A stretch of DNA of 64,000 nt from Vibrio bivalvicida (GTDB lineage: Bacteria > Pseudomonadota > Gammaproteobacteria > Enterobacterales > Vibrionaceae). Below are positions 56,402-64,000 of the stretch, one piece after another. The stretch covers positions 372,001 to 436,000 of the forward strand of contig NZ_LLEI02000021.1 of the NCBI RefSeq assembly GCF_001399455.2. Reading direction: 5' to 3'. Below the pieces are notes generated by a model. It saw only the letters and a program-made list of their open reading frames with translations, was not told the DNA's origin and did no database searches. The stretch's first letter is position 1. The number at the start of each line of letters is the position of its first letter. The translations under genes and the position numbers were made by a program.

Positions 56402-59038
56402 ATGTTACTGACTAATATGTCTATTAAAAGTAGACTATTTAGTCTGTGTCTGATACCTACACTTGTCATCATCGCTTTCAGTGCTAACTTAGCTAAGGAC
56501 TTTCAAGACAGGCTACATAGCTATCAATTAGTCGATGAGAAGAATGAGACCATCACACTATTGGCTGAGTTTTCTCATCACCTGTATGTCGCTCTGAATC
56601 AACGTTTAGCTGGCCAAAACGCGAATGCATCAATAAATCGCGCTCAGCAAACAATGGCGTTAATTGCCAAAACAGCACATACCTCAGATCATGTCCATCA
56701 CGGGATTCAAACTCCAAATCAAGCCAGCAGTTTTATTGAAGAGTTGCAGTATTTGTTACCTGAATTGGTCAACTCTGACTCAGCTTCAACGATAGAGTTG
56801 GGCCAATTGATCTATACCATCTATCACGATTTACTTGTGGAAGTGCATAGTTTAGAAAGTCATGGCACTTCTCTCAGTGTTCATCATCTTGATTTGGTTT
56901 TGTCGGATCTAAGTTGGCTGTATTTTTGGATGGAAAGGGAAGCGTGGCTAACTCAAGAAATCCGATGGTTGGAATGGCAATATTCGGATTATGCAGAGGA
57001 ATACTTTCGTATCAGAGAAAGGCAACAGCTTTACCTCGATAAGTTTGTCAGTTTGGGTGCGGATTCTCAACAGGTTCAGGTGCTTCTTGATCTCTTCGCG
57101 AGTCGAGAATTTCAGCGCGGTACATTGGCGAAAGAAGTTTTGTTGAGCCGTTCTGGAGAGAATATATCGCCATCAGAATTCGTTGAGATAATTAATACAA
57201 GGAATAAAGCTGTTGAAAAAAGACTCATCACCTTTTCCCTTAGCCTACGAGATCAGATTGCGGTTAGTATTCGCAATGCAGAAAAAGGATTATGGTTAAT
57301 CGGAATCTCCGGCTGTTCAGTATTTATCATCATGTTTGCTTGGGGAGCAAGTACCGTTTATAGGATCAATTCTAAACTTGCCAAGATCATTTTGGTAATG
57401 GGGCATATGAAAGAGAAAGATGGTGCAGAGAAAATACCGATAGACGGCAACGACGAGTTCTCTTCATTTGCCAAACGATTGAACCAGATTATCGAGCAAC
57501 AAAATGAATATGAGCGAAACTTGGTACAGGCAAAAGAGCGTGCTGAGGCGGCCAATAAAGCCAAGAGCATTTTTCTTGCCAATATGTCTCACGAAATTCG
57601 TACACCGCTTAATGGTATTATCGGAATGACAGAGATACTTTCTGATAGTCACTTGACCACGGCTCAAAGAGAGATATTGGCCGACGTTGATATCTCGTCA
57701 CATGCGTTGTTACTGTTGATCAATGATATTCTTGATTTGTCCAAGATAGAGTCAGGGAACTTGGTGTTAGCCCCCCACTGTGTTGATCTAAGAGAAACCG
57801 TGTATGAAACCATAAATATGGTGTCAGCAAATGCACTCAAGCAACAAGTAGAAGTCCAAGTCTCTTTTTCTCTCCACCTACCTTCATTTATTGATGTAGA
57901 TGACTTTCGTTTCCAGCAAGTGCTGATGAACTTATTAAGTAACGCGATCAAGTTTACCCGCAATGGCGTAGTAGCGATCGAACTTACTGCTGAATCACAA
58001 CAACTCGTATGCCATGTCATTGATAATGGTATCGGGATTTCTCATGACAAGTTAAGTGAAATCTTCAAACCGTTTACCCAGGAGGATGGGAGTATTACTC
58101 GACGTTATGGTGGTACAGGACTTGGGTTGGCGATATGTCGTCAGTTAGCCGAACTAATGGGCGGCAAGATTGAGGTAAACTCAACTACTGGGGTTGGCAG
58201 TCGCTTTTCATTGACCATTCCGTTAACTATTAGCGAGAAGCAGCCAGAACCCATTAATTTGGCAGCACATGGCATTCTCGTTAGCAATGACTCCAATTAC
58301 CTTCAGTTAATCAAGGTGGAAAGTGCCCGGCTTGGTGTTCAACTTGAGGTATACAACACAGTTGAAGACATCCCTTTGAAGGGTGATGAGGTGCCATTCA
58401 TTCTCTATTGCACGGAACGCAGTCGAAGTGCAAGAAAAGATGTCACTAAGCTAAGAACCTATTACCCTTCGGCGGAAGTCATCGGCTTGAGTCATCATCT
58501 ATTTACCAAGCCAGAATTAGATGTATTGCTTGGCGGTTCAATCGCGTTACCAATTCTAGGGCACCGATTTGAGTTTGTTCTGGAAGCAGCATTAAGCAAG
58601 CATCAACTAAAAGACATCTCGGAGACAAGCTTTGAACCAGATATTCACTTATCGGGAGTAAAGAAAGTTCTGATTGTTGAAGACAATCTAATGAACCAAA
58701 AAATCGCCTCATTTTTTCTTAATAAAATTGGCATTGAATACGTGATAGCAAGTAACGGACTAGATGCGCTTAACGCAGTTAAAACGGGTGACAGCTTTTG
58801 TGCAATTCTGATGGATTGCATGATGCCGATTATGGATGGACTAACTGCAACAAAGGAGATTCGTCGATGGGAGGCGGATAAAGGTAAACAGAAAGTGCCG
58901 ATTATCGCCTTAACGGCGAGTGTCTTGCCTGAAGAAATTCAAAGCTGTTTCGAAGCAGGTATGGATGCGTACCTTCCTAAACCCTATAAATCTCAACAGC
59001 TATTCGACACTTTTGAGCGTTTAAAGGTTACCCTTTAA
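56402..59038 (+). CDS. hybrid sensor histidine kinase / response regulator
   Basis: 878 residues. Membrane helices near 12-30 and 297-318 enclose a ~265-residue helical periplasmic sensor that resembles the nitrate-sensing NIT type, though I cannot be sure. A HAMP-like linker and short coiled coil follow. HisKA has [17 protein letters not shown] (His 397). HATPase_c has [16 protein letters not shown] and [13 protein letters not shown] degenerate receiver-like region (about 620-725) precedes an intact receiver: [20 protein letters not shown] (Asp 805), IIALTAS. No output domain or Hpt. Likely paired with the PstS-like protein and barrel. Confidence 0.92.
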   Translation: MLLTNMSIKSRLFSLCLIPTLVIIAFSANLAKDFQDRLHSYQLVDEKNETITLLAEFSHHLYVALNQRLAGQNANASINRAQQTMALIAKTAHTSDHVHHGIQTPNQASSFIEELQYLLPELVNSDSASTIELGQLIYTIYHDLLVEVHSLESHGTSLSVHHLDLVLSDLSWLYFWMEREAWLTQEIRWLEWQYSDYAEEYFRIRERQQLYLDKFVSLGADSQQVQVLLDLFASREFQRGTLAKEVLLSRSGENISPSEFVEIINTRNKAVEKRLITFSLSLRDQIAVSIRNAEKGLWLIGISGCSVFIIMFAWGASTVYRINSKLAKIILVMGHMKEKDGAEKIPIDGNDEFSSFAKRLNQIIEQQNEYERNLVQAKERAEAANKAKSIFLANMSHEIRTPLNGIIGMTEILSDSHLTTAQREILADVDISSHALLLLINDILDLSKIESGNLVLAPHCVDLRETVYETINMVSANALKQQVEVQVSFSLHLPSFIDVDDFRFQQVLMNLLSNAIKFTRNGVVAIELTAESQQLVCHVIDNGIGISHDKLSEIFKPFTQEDGSITRRYGGTGLGLAICRQLAELMGGKIEVNSTTGVGSRFSLTIPLTISEKQPEPINLAAHGILVSNDSNYLQLIKVESARLGVQLEVYNTVEDIPLKGDEVPFILYCTERSRSARKDVTKLRTYYPSAEVIGLSHHLFTKPELDVLLGGSIALPILGHRFEFVLEAALSKHQLKDISETSFEPDIHLSGVKKVLIVEDNLMNQKIASFFLNKIGIEYVIASNGLDALNAVKTGDSFCAILMDCMMPIMDGLTATKEIRRWEADKGKQKVPIIALTASVLPEEIQSCFEAGMDAYLPKPYKSQQLFDTFERLKVTL

Positions 59039-59496
59039 TTTGCATGGTCTATCTGTTCCAAATCATCAAGCGGTAGCCAGTTAACTTTTACACCAGCTTG
59101 AAGGAACATTTCTTGGCTTACTTTGATCTTATCTCCCCATCGGGAAAGGAAGTCTTGTGTTTGCTCTGGACAGTGAACCGCTGAAATACCAGTCTGAATG
59201 ATCTTAGCCGCACAATTAGGACAAGGAAAATGGGTGACCCAAATCTCACACCCGTCTAAGTCACGCTTTGCAAAAAGGATGGCATTCTCCTCTGCATGAA
59301 GTGTTTTCAAATACTTCATTTCGCGATCATCGGTCATCGCACTGTCTGAAATACCGTGTGGGTAACCATTGAAGCCTACAGAGACGATACGGTTTTGCTT
59401 CGTTATTACAGCGCCGACTTGAGTGGAGGGATCTTTACTCCAAGAGCCAACTAGTTCTGCCATTTGGTAAAAGCGTTGTGCCCATTTTGAAATCAT
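59035..59496 (-). CDS. dCMP/cytidine deaminase-family protein
   Basis: 153 residues. Zinc site: HAEENAIL holds His and the proton-shuttle Glu, and CPNCAAKII the two Cys. [11 protein letters not shown] and [12 protein letters not shown] are dCMP deaminase signatures. It deaminates dCMP to dUMP, supplying thymidylate synthesis. Stop overlaps the kinase stop by four bases. It lies near codBA but on the other side of the CsrB-type RNA. Confidence 0.9.
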   Translation of the reverse strand: MISKWAQRFYQMAELVGSWSKDPSTQVGAVITKQNRIVSVGFNGYPHGISDSAMTDDREMKYLKTLHAEENAILFAKRDLDGCEIWVTHFPCPNCAAKIIQTGISAVHCPEQTQDFLSRWGDKIKVSQEMFLQAGVKVNWLPLDDLEQIDHAN

Positions 59497-59726
59497 TCAA
59501 TCTTCCTCTAGGAGATAGTTAATGGATAGACCGGGTAGGTTTATCGCGAGTATTCAACGTTGTGTGATATGGATCTGCTTATAATATCCTAGTTTAACGT
59601 CGTATAGTCCAGAAAAAACCGCTGGTAAGTGAAGTTACCATCTGATGAGCCAAATGATAGTGGGATTTTGGTCACCTTTTGTCAATTGTAGAAGGTCTGT
59701 TTATATCGGATATTCCCCCGGGTTCG

Positions 59727-59744
59727 TGTGCGAGATCTCTTACA
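59727..59744 (+). promoter_or_regulatory. VarA/GacA-type upstream activating box
   Basis: TGTGCG-AGATCT-CTTACA matches the GacA/UvrY/VarA element TGTAAG-N6-CTTACA: right half perfect, left half four of six, correct spacing. About 175 bases before the RNA start, the usual distance for Csr RNAs. Confidence 0.7.
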
Positions 59745-59869
59745 AAGGCGTGAGTAATGTGAGAAGCGATCACTGAGAAATTGGGCGCGTTGAGTTGTAA
59801 CGTCATGAATAATAAAAGTATGTATATTTATTGAACTGCAGGCGGGGTGTGGGAAAATGAATAACAGCG

Positions 59870-59896
59870 TTGTGAAAACAGTAGCGAAGCCATAAT
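59870..59896 (+). promoter_or_regulatory. probable promoter of the CsrB-type RNA
   Basis: TTGTGA and CATAAT with a 15-base spacer, seven bases before the likely first base of the RNA. Short spacer, so strength depends on the activator. Confidence 0.5.
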
Positions 59897-59902
59897 CTTA
59901 AG

Positions 59903-60314
59903 TTGTCAGCAGGGAGCAGACACGGAACAGGAAAGACCCAAGGATTGGTCATCTTCAGGACGAAGATTCGATTATTCAGGATGAATAATTGGCATGGAAA
60001 GCGAAGGACATTGGCTGGACGCTAGTAACTAGGATGGTTACACAAGGATAGACAATGGACGCTTAACGGACTAAGGCAATTTCTATCAGGATGATAGAGT
60101 CAGGGACACCGCTTAAGGATAAAGCGATGAGAGTTAGCGAGGATAGCTAACGGGCTGGATTGCCAAGGACACCGCTAGGATGGCGATGATAAGGAAAGTG
60201 CTGAAGGATTCAGCGTACTATCAAGGAATAGATGCAGGGAGCACCTATTAGTAGCCGGATTGCTGCGAGTAAGAATAGAACCCCACTAGGCGAGAGCTTA
60301 GTGGGGTTTTCTTT
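59903..60314 (+). ncRNA. csrB: CsrB-family small RNA (CsrA sponge)
   Basis: About 410 bases with no ORF and about 25 GGA triplets by hand count, many as AGGA or GGAT in the loops of short hairpins (for example ATCAGGATGAT, TTCAGGATGAA, TAGCGAGGATAGCTA). The start GTTGTCAGCAGGGAG resembles the E. coli CsrB start, and it ends in a terminator AACCCCACTA / TAGTGGGGTT with TTTTCTTTT. Such RNAs bind many CsrA dimers and free CsrA targets. In vibrios they are activated by VarS/VarA, and the box upstream agrees. Which of the several Vibrio copies it is cannot be told. Confidence 0.93.
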
Positions 60315-60342
60315 TGTCTAGATAAAACATGACTCATTCTAG

Positions 60343-60372
60343 ACTAAAAAAGGGAAGCAGCCGCTTCCCTTT
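60343..60372 (-). terminator. terminator after codA
   Basis: AAAGGGAAGC / AGCC / GCTTCCCTTT; on the minus strand followed by TTTTTAGTC. It faces the CsrB terminator. Confidence 0.9.
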
Positions 60373-60395
60373 ATGCATTTCACACTAATGTCCTT

Positions 60396-61673
60396 TTAGC
60401 GTTTGAACGTCACTTCTTCTTGGCTATCAAGATGGATATGAGTCTTTGCTGGCTGTGTTTCAGCAATCACTTTACCGTTGCGAACAGAGTAACGTACCGG
60501 TACTTGGCGACGTACGGCATCAAAGCCATTCTCTGCCGGTAGGATTAGTAAGCTACCTGGTTTGCCTCGCTCTATGCCATGTTTGTCTTGGATGTTTAAA
60601 GTACGCGCTGAATTAGTGCTGATTAAATCCAAACCATTGTTGATCTGATCGTAACCCATGACCTGAGTAACATGTAAACCCATATGCAGTACTTGTAACA
60701 TGTTTGCTGTACCTAATGGATACCAAGGGTCAAACACGTCGTCATGACCAAAGCAGACATTAATGCCAGCGTTTAGCATCTCTTTCACACGAGTCACGCC
60801 ACGGCGTTTTGGGTAATCGTCAAAACGGCCTTGCAGGTGAATATTGACTAGTGGGTTAGCCACAAAATTGATGTCTGACATCTTTAACAGTCGGAACAAG
60901 CGGGATGCATACGCGCCGTTGTATGACCCCATTGCTGTAGTGTGGCTCGCTGTCACTCGGTCGCCCATTTCATATTTGTGTGCTAGTGCGGCAACAGTTT
61001 CAACGAAGCGTGATTGCTCATCATCAATTTCGTCACAGTGAATATCGATCAGGCGGTCGTACTTACGAGCGAGTTCGAACACATAATGAAGTGACTCGAC
61101 ACCATACTCGCGGGTAAATTCGAAGTGAGGAATCGCACCGATAACATCAGCGCCTAATTGCACCGCTTCTTCTAGCAGTTCTTTGCCATTTGGGTAAGAC
61201 AGAATACCTTCTTGCGGGAAAGCGACAATTTGAATGTCGACCCACTCTTTCATCTCTTCTTTAACCTCAAGCATTGCTTTCAACGAGATTAAGGTTGGAT
61301 CAGAAACGTCTACATGAGTACGAACATGTTGGACACCGTTAGCGATTTGCCACTTTAGGGTTTGTTTCGCGCGGCTTTTGACATCTTCAATTGAGAGGAG
61401 CTCTTTGCGCTCCGCCCAACGTTCGATACCTTCAAATAAGGTACCCGAGATATTCCAGCTAGGCTCACCTGCCGTTTGAGTGGTATCTAAGTGAATGTGC
61501 GGTTCACAGAAAGGTGCGACAGCTAAGCCGCCCTCGGCATCTAGAATATTACCGTCAAAAGCAAGGTCTGCATCGTTGTCGAGAATCTGCTTGAATTGAC
61601 CGTCTTCAATAAGAATCTGCTTCAGACCTTCTTGATTGCGTAGCATTGCGTTTTTGATCAATAACTTTGTCAT
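60396..61673 (-). CDS. codA: cytosine deaminase
   Basis: 425 residues (E. coli 427). Amidohydrolase fold: [13 protein letters not shown] supplies the first metal His pair, [14 protein letters not shown], then [14 protein letters not shown] and [12 protein letters not shown], and [15 protein letters not shown] with the metal Asp. Converts cytosine to uracil and ammonia. Nine bases after codB with AAGGAAGC as ribosome site; one operon. Confidence 0.95.
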   Translation of the reverse strand: MTKLLIKNAMLRNQEGLKQILIEDGQFKQILDNDADLAFDGNILDAEGGLAVAPFCEPHIHLDTTQTAGEPSWNISGTLFEGIERWAERKELLSIEDVKSRAKQTLKWQIANGVQHVRTHVDVSDPTLISLKAMLEVKEEMKEWVDIQIVAFPQEGILSYPNGKELLEEAVQLGADVIGAIPHFEFTREYGVESLHYVFELARKYDRLIDIHCDEIDDEQSRFVETVAALAHKYEMGDRVTASHTTAMGSYNGAYASRLFRLLKMSDINFVANPLVNIHLQGRFDDYPKRRGVTRVKEMLNAGINVCFGHDDVFDPWYPLGTANMLQVLHMGLHVTQVMGYDQINNGLDLISTNSARTLNIQDKHGIERGKPGSLLILPAENGFDAVRRQVPVRYSVRNGKVIAETQPAKTHIHLDSQEEVTFKR

Positions 61674-61682
61674 GATGCTTCC

Positions 61683-62921
61683 TTACGCTGTTTGTGTTTT
61701 CAGCGCGTGTTTGTTGAGTAATGGATTGAGAATTGCGTAGCAAAGTGAACCGCCTAGCACAGCGTTCAGGGGAACAACTCCAGGAATAAACTTGCCTGCA
61801 GCAACGCCGATTGCGACCGCAATAATGCCTGCCCAATTAATAGTTTGGAACTGCGCGTTTGCAAAATCTTTGTAACGTTTACGGTTGATTAGGAAGTCTG
61901 CGATGATAACGCCACCAATCGGTGGAATTGCCGTCGAAAGAAATGTCAGCCAACCGACAAAGTTATTGTAAAGCCATAGCGCGAAGATGGTGCCAATGAT
62001 GCCGTTCATGATCGACATAGTGGTACTAGAACGACCTGTAATGTTCGAGAATCCAAGGCCAGAGGCATACAGCGCGTTTTCGTTCGTCGTCCAGATATTC
62101 AAGCCAAGCACAATGATAGCCGGTAGTAACAGGCCTTGAGCAATCATGACGTCAGAGATGTCCGCTTGACCCGTTACTGCGGCACCTGCTGCGCCGAACA
62201 TGAACATCAGCGAATTACCGATAAAGAATGCCACCATAGTGACTAATACGGCGCTGGTCGGTTTTCTACCAAATCGCACGAAGTCGGCGGTTAGTGTGCC
62301 CGCACTAACGAATGAACCAACAACCATAGCTAGAGCGACTGAAAAGTCTATTGGAGTTTCAGGTTGAATTTGTTTGAGTTGTTCAAAGCCGCCAACACTA
62401 TCGACTGCAATCGATACAGAGTAGCTGCCAAGAATTGCAATCGCAGGTACGGCAATCGCTGACAAGACCATTAGAGCCTTAATACCGAAGTAGACCGTGG
62501 CTGTCATCAGTAAACCAGAGACAACAATTAATGTATTGGTATCAATACCTGTCGCTTTTTGCACTGGGATGGCGAACATCGCAACACCGACGCCAAACCA
62601 ACCGACTTGAGTACCACCTAATAGAGCAGAGGGGAGCCAAGAGCCTTTTGTACCAAAAGAGAAGCGCGCAAGAAGATGAGTAGAAAGACCAGTAGAAGCG
62701 CCAATGTAACCAAGAAAAGAAGTGTAAATACCTAGAATGAGGTTACCGACGAGAACAGCGAGGAAGAAATCATTAAAGGAGAGGCTAGTGCCGAGGGAGC
62801 CGCCTGTCCACATACTAGCGGAGAAAAAAGTGAGTCCAAGCATTACCATGGTAAGTGAAGCGACTCCTTTCCTTGCCGTTGTCGGCACGGGTCCAAGACT
62901 GTAGTTATTGTCCGCAGCCAT
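61683..62921 (-). CDS. codB: cytosine permease
   Basis: 412 residues with about twelve membrane helices of the NCS1 family (E. coli CodB 419). DNNYSLGPVPTTARKGVASL at the start and FGTKGSWLPSALLGGTQVGWFGVG near 90-115 are CodB features. Imports cytosine with a cation. First gene of codBA; GGAGG precedes the ATG. No PurR box or riboswitch was recognised upstream. Confidence 0.94.
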   Translation of the reverse strand: MAADNNYSLGPVPTTARKGVASLTMVMLGLTFFSASMWTGGSLGTSLSFNDFFLAVLVGNLILGIYTSFLGYIGASTGLSTHLLARFSFGTKGSWLPSALLGGTQVGWFGVGVAMFAIPVQKATGIDTNTLIVVSGLLMTATVYFGIKALMVLSAIAVPAIAILGSYSVSIAVDSVGGFEQLKQIQPETPIDFSVALAMVVGSFVSAGTLTADFVRFGRKPTSAVLVTMVAFFIGNSLMFMFGAAGAAVTGQADISDVMIAQGLLLPAIIVLGLNIWTTNENALYASGLGFSNITGRSSTTMSIMNGIIGTIFALWLYNNFVGWLTFLSTAIPPIGGVIIADFLINRKRYKDFANAQFQTINWAGIIAVAIGVAAGKFIPGVVPLNAVLGGSLCYAILNPLLNKHALKTQTA

Positions 62922-63520
62922 TTATAACCTCCGCAAATAGATTATTAATACAAATTGTAGGTAGAAAATAGTTAAACGGCGCGTATTATGGTGATATAAA
63001 TCATGGAGTCAATGACTTATTGATGACTTAATCGATTGCTCTAAATGTATGCTTGATAATTGTGTTAATAATCAATGGATTATGGTTTGTTAGAATGAAT
63101 AAAAAGATCTCTTTACTTATGTTTTTCAGTATAACTGGCGTCAATTGGTTGGTGAAACTATAGTTATCTACTTTAGCTTGATATATATGCTGTACTGTTT
63201 ACATTGCGCCAGCCCAAAGAGAGGGTTTGTGAGTCTTTAGAGCGATTTTTATGTCTGAATGACTATGGTTGAGTAGATTGATAGATATAAAGTGGCATTT
63301 ATGATGCTTTAACTCCTATATGGATTTAGAAAGGTTATTTTACTACGTTATCTAGTTGTTGACCTTTGTCATTCTATAGACCAACGAAGGAAGGAGTATG
63401 AAGTGTTGTGTCTGACTGCTCAGAATAGGAAGTTGCCAACTCTTTTGGTTGCATGCTCTGTAAGTGATATATATGGGAACAATAGTGCGATGAGCTGATA
63501 GGTTATTCACCTAACCCATA
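62922..63520. other. intergenic region between codB and qrr
   Basis: 599 AT-rich bases with no ORF that has a ribosome site. Presumably the codB promoter and leader. No element recognised. Confidence 0.5.
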
Positions 63521-63629
63521 AAAAGAAAAGGCCAACCTCAAGAAGTGAGATTGGCCGATATATGTGTGAACAAATGGGTTCACTAACAACGTCAGTTGGC
63601 TAGGTGACCCTCGGCTTAAATAAGGGTCA
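63521..63629 (-). ncRNA. qrr: Qrr quorum-regulatory small RNA
   Basis: On the minus strand the RNA begins TGACCCTTATTTAAGCCGAG, forms a first stem GTGACCCT/AGGGTCAC with the next part, and carries the invariant Qrr core (63612-63579), including CACCTAGCCAACTGACG then TTGTTAGTGAA. It ends in a terminator GGCCAATCTCA / TGAGGTTGGCC plus TTTTCTTTTT. About 109 bases. Qrr RNAs pair through Hfq with luxR/hapR, aphA and luxO messages at low cell density. The sigma-54 promoter and LuxO sites upstream agree. Which paralogue it is cannot be told. Confidence 0.97.
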
Positions 63630-63639
63630 CTATTACCTT

Positions 63640-63656
63640 TGCACTATATGTGCCAA
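63640..63656 (-). promoter_or_regulatory. sigma-54 promoter of qrr
   Basis: On the minus strand TTGGCACATATAGTGCA matches TGGCAC-N5-TTGC, with GG and GC 12 bases apart. The -12 element is 12 bases before the RNA start at 63629. Confidence 0.93.
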
Positions 63657-63716
63657 CTTTTATAGCACCAAATTGCGTTAAAATTGTGCGTTTTTGTGAC
63701 GTTTTTACCATTACAT

Positions 63717-63742
63717 TTGCATATCGAAATTGCAAAATGCAA
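63717..63742 (-). promoter_or_regulatory. LuxO-binding sites upstream of qrr
   Basis: TTGCA-AAA-TGCAA at 63730-63742 is an exact LuxO site (TTGCA-N3-TGCAA). Directly abutting, 63717-63729 reads TTGCATATCGAAA, eight of ten specified positions. They lie about 65-100 bases upstream of the sigma-54 promoter, the enhancer position. Confidence 0.9.
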
Positions 63743-63838
63743 ATAACCTTAAAAATGCTAATCATATAATTGTAACTAAAGGGTGGATTCAAGCACAGTT
63801 CTACCTAAAACCTAAGCCAACTATTGTTGCGCTTAGTA

Positions 63839-64000
63839 CTAAATAGAGTAGAAGAAATAAAGCTGGGACTTCATACGAATGATGATGCCGCGAATTGCAT
63901 CTAGAAATGCCATAAAGCCAATGGGTTTATCGCCACTGATCCAAGCTAAGCCAACAGAGCCAACAGGGATGTCATAGTCGTCAGTTTCTTCAATTTTCAA
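63839..64000 (-). CDS. unidentified protein, C-terminal 53 residues (5' beyond window)
   Basis: A frame open to the right edge ends with TAG at 63841-63839. The visible part starts KIEETDDYDIPVGSVG, then LAWISGDKPIGFMAFLD and AIRGIIIRMKSQLYFFYSI. The composition is protein-like and the frame stays open to the edge, but I do not recognise the family. It lies upstream of qrr on the same strand. Confidence 0.6.
   Translation of the reverse strand: MKIEETDDYDIPVGSVGLAWISGDKPIGFMAFLDAIRGIIIRMKSQLYFFYSI

Larger units (their letters stand above)
59497..59901. other. control region upstream of the CsrB-type RNA
   Basis: 405 bases with no gene. It holds the VarA-type box and the promoter listed separately. 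The dCMP deaminase start is at the left. Confidence 0.6.

Overview
The window reads as a Vibrio chromosome, most likely the smaller chromosome II. Three things point there: a quorum-sensing Qrr small RNA gene with a sigma-54 promoter and LuxO-type sites near the right edge, families I know mainly from vibrios (DUF2850, DUF3024, a ~480-residue GAPDH), and gene groups (deoD / MerR / photolyase / L,D-transpeptidase / Lpp-like / DEAD helicase, and malK-malEFG followed by a MicX-like RNA) that I recall from V. cholerae chromosome II. No rRNA, tRNA, CRISPR array, prophage or intact insertion sequence was seen.

Layout. 0-13 kb: mixed housekeeping and accessory genes (MFS fragment, MscS channel, ppnP, a membrane diguanylate cyclase, LysR with a divergent EamA exporter, an Lrp-family regulator, DUF445, a thioesterase, a chemoreceptor, a GNAT enzyme, a second EamA exporter). 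13-18 kb: an ECF vitamin-type importer operon (S, fused A1A2, T) and a HlyD/DUF3302 pair. 18-23 kb: two overlapping TPR proteins, the second an active-looking diguanylate cyclase and the first apparently a degenerate copy, then an IS1-like zinc-ribbon/HTH protein and deoD. 24-28 kb: DUF523-DUF1722 protein, MerR regulator, photolyase and L,D-transpeptidase in one run, converging on an Lpp-like lipoprotein. 28-35 kb: two DEAD-box helicases and RNase II. 35-39 kb: outer-membrane barrel, Pho-box-controlled PstS, NfeD/slipin pair. 39-51 kb: sugar island, with a melR-melA-melB melibiose system carrying an extra exported glycosidase, then malK divergent from malEFG with MalT boxes between them. 51-59 kb: small genes, a thioesterase, a long GAPDH, and a module of outer-membrane barrel, small PstS-like protein and divergent hybrid sensor kinase. 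59-64 kb: dCMP deaminase, a CsrB-type RNA, codBA, a Qrr RNA and the end of an unidentified gene.

How the parts fit: the right end carries two post-transcriptional regulators of the quorum/virulence network (a CsrA-sponge RNA with a VarA/GacA-type upstream box, and a LuxO/sigma-54 Qrr RNA) within 4 kb of each other, flanking cytosine salvage. The middle is dominated by carbohydrate uptake controlled by specific activators (MelR, MalT) and possibly CRP. Several signalling proteins (two GGDEF enzymes, a chemoreceptor, a hybrid kinase) are scattered through the rest.

All identifications come from reading the sequence and recall of families; no database search was possible.
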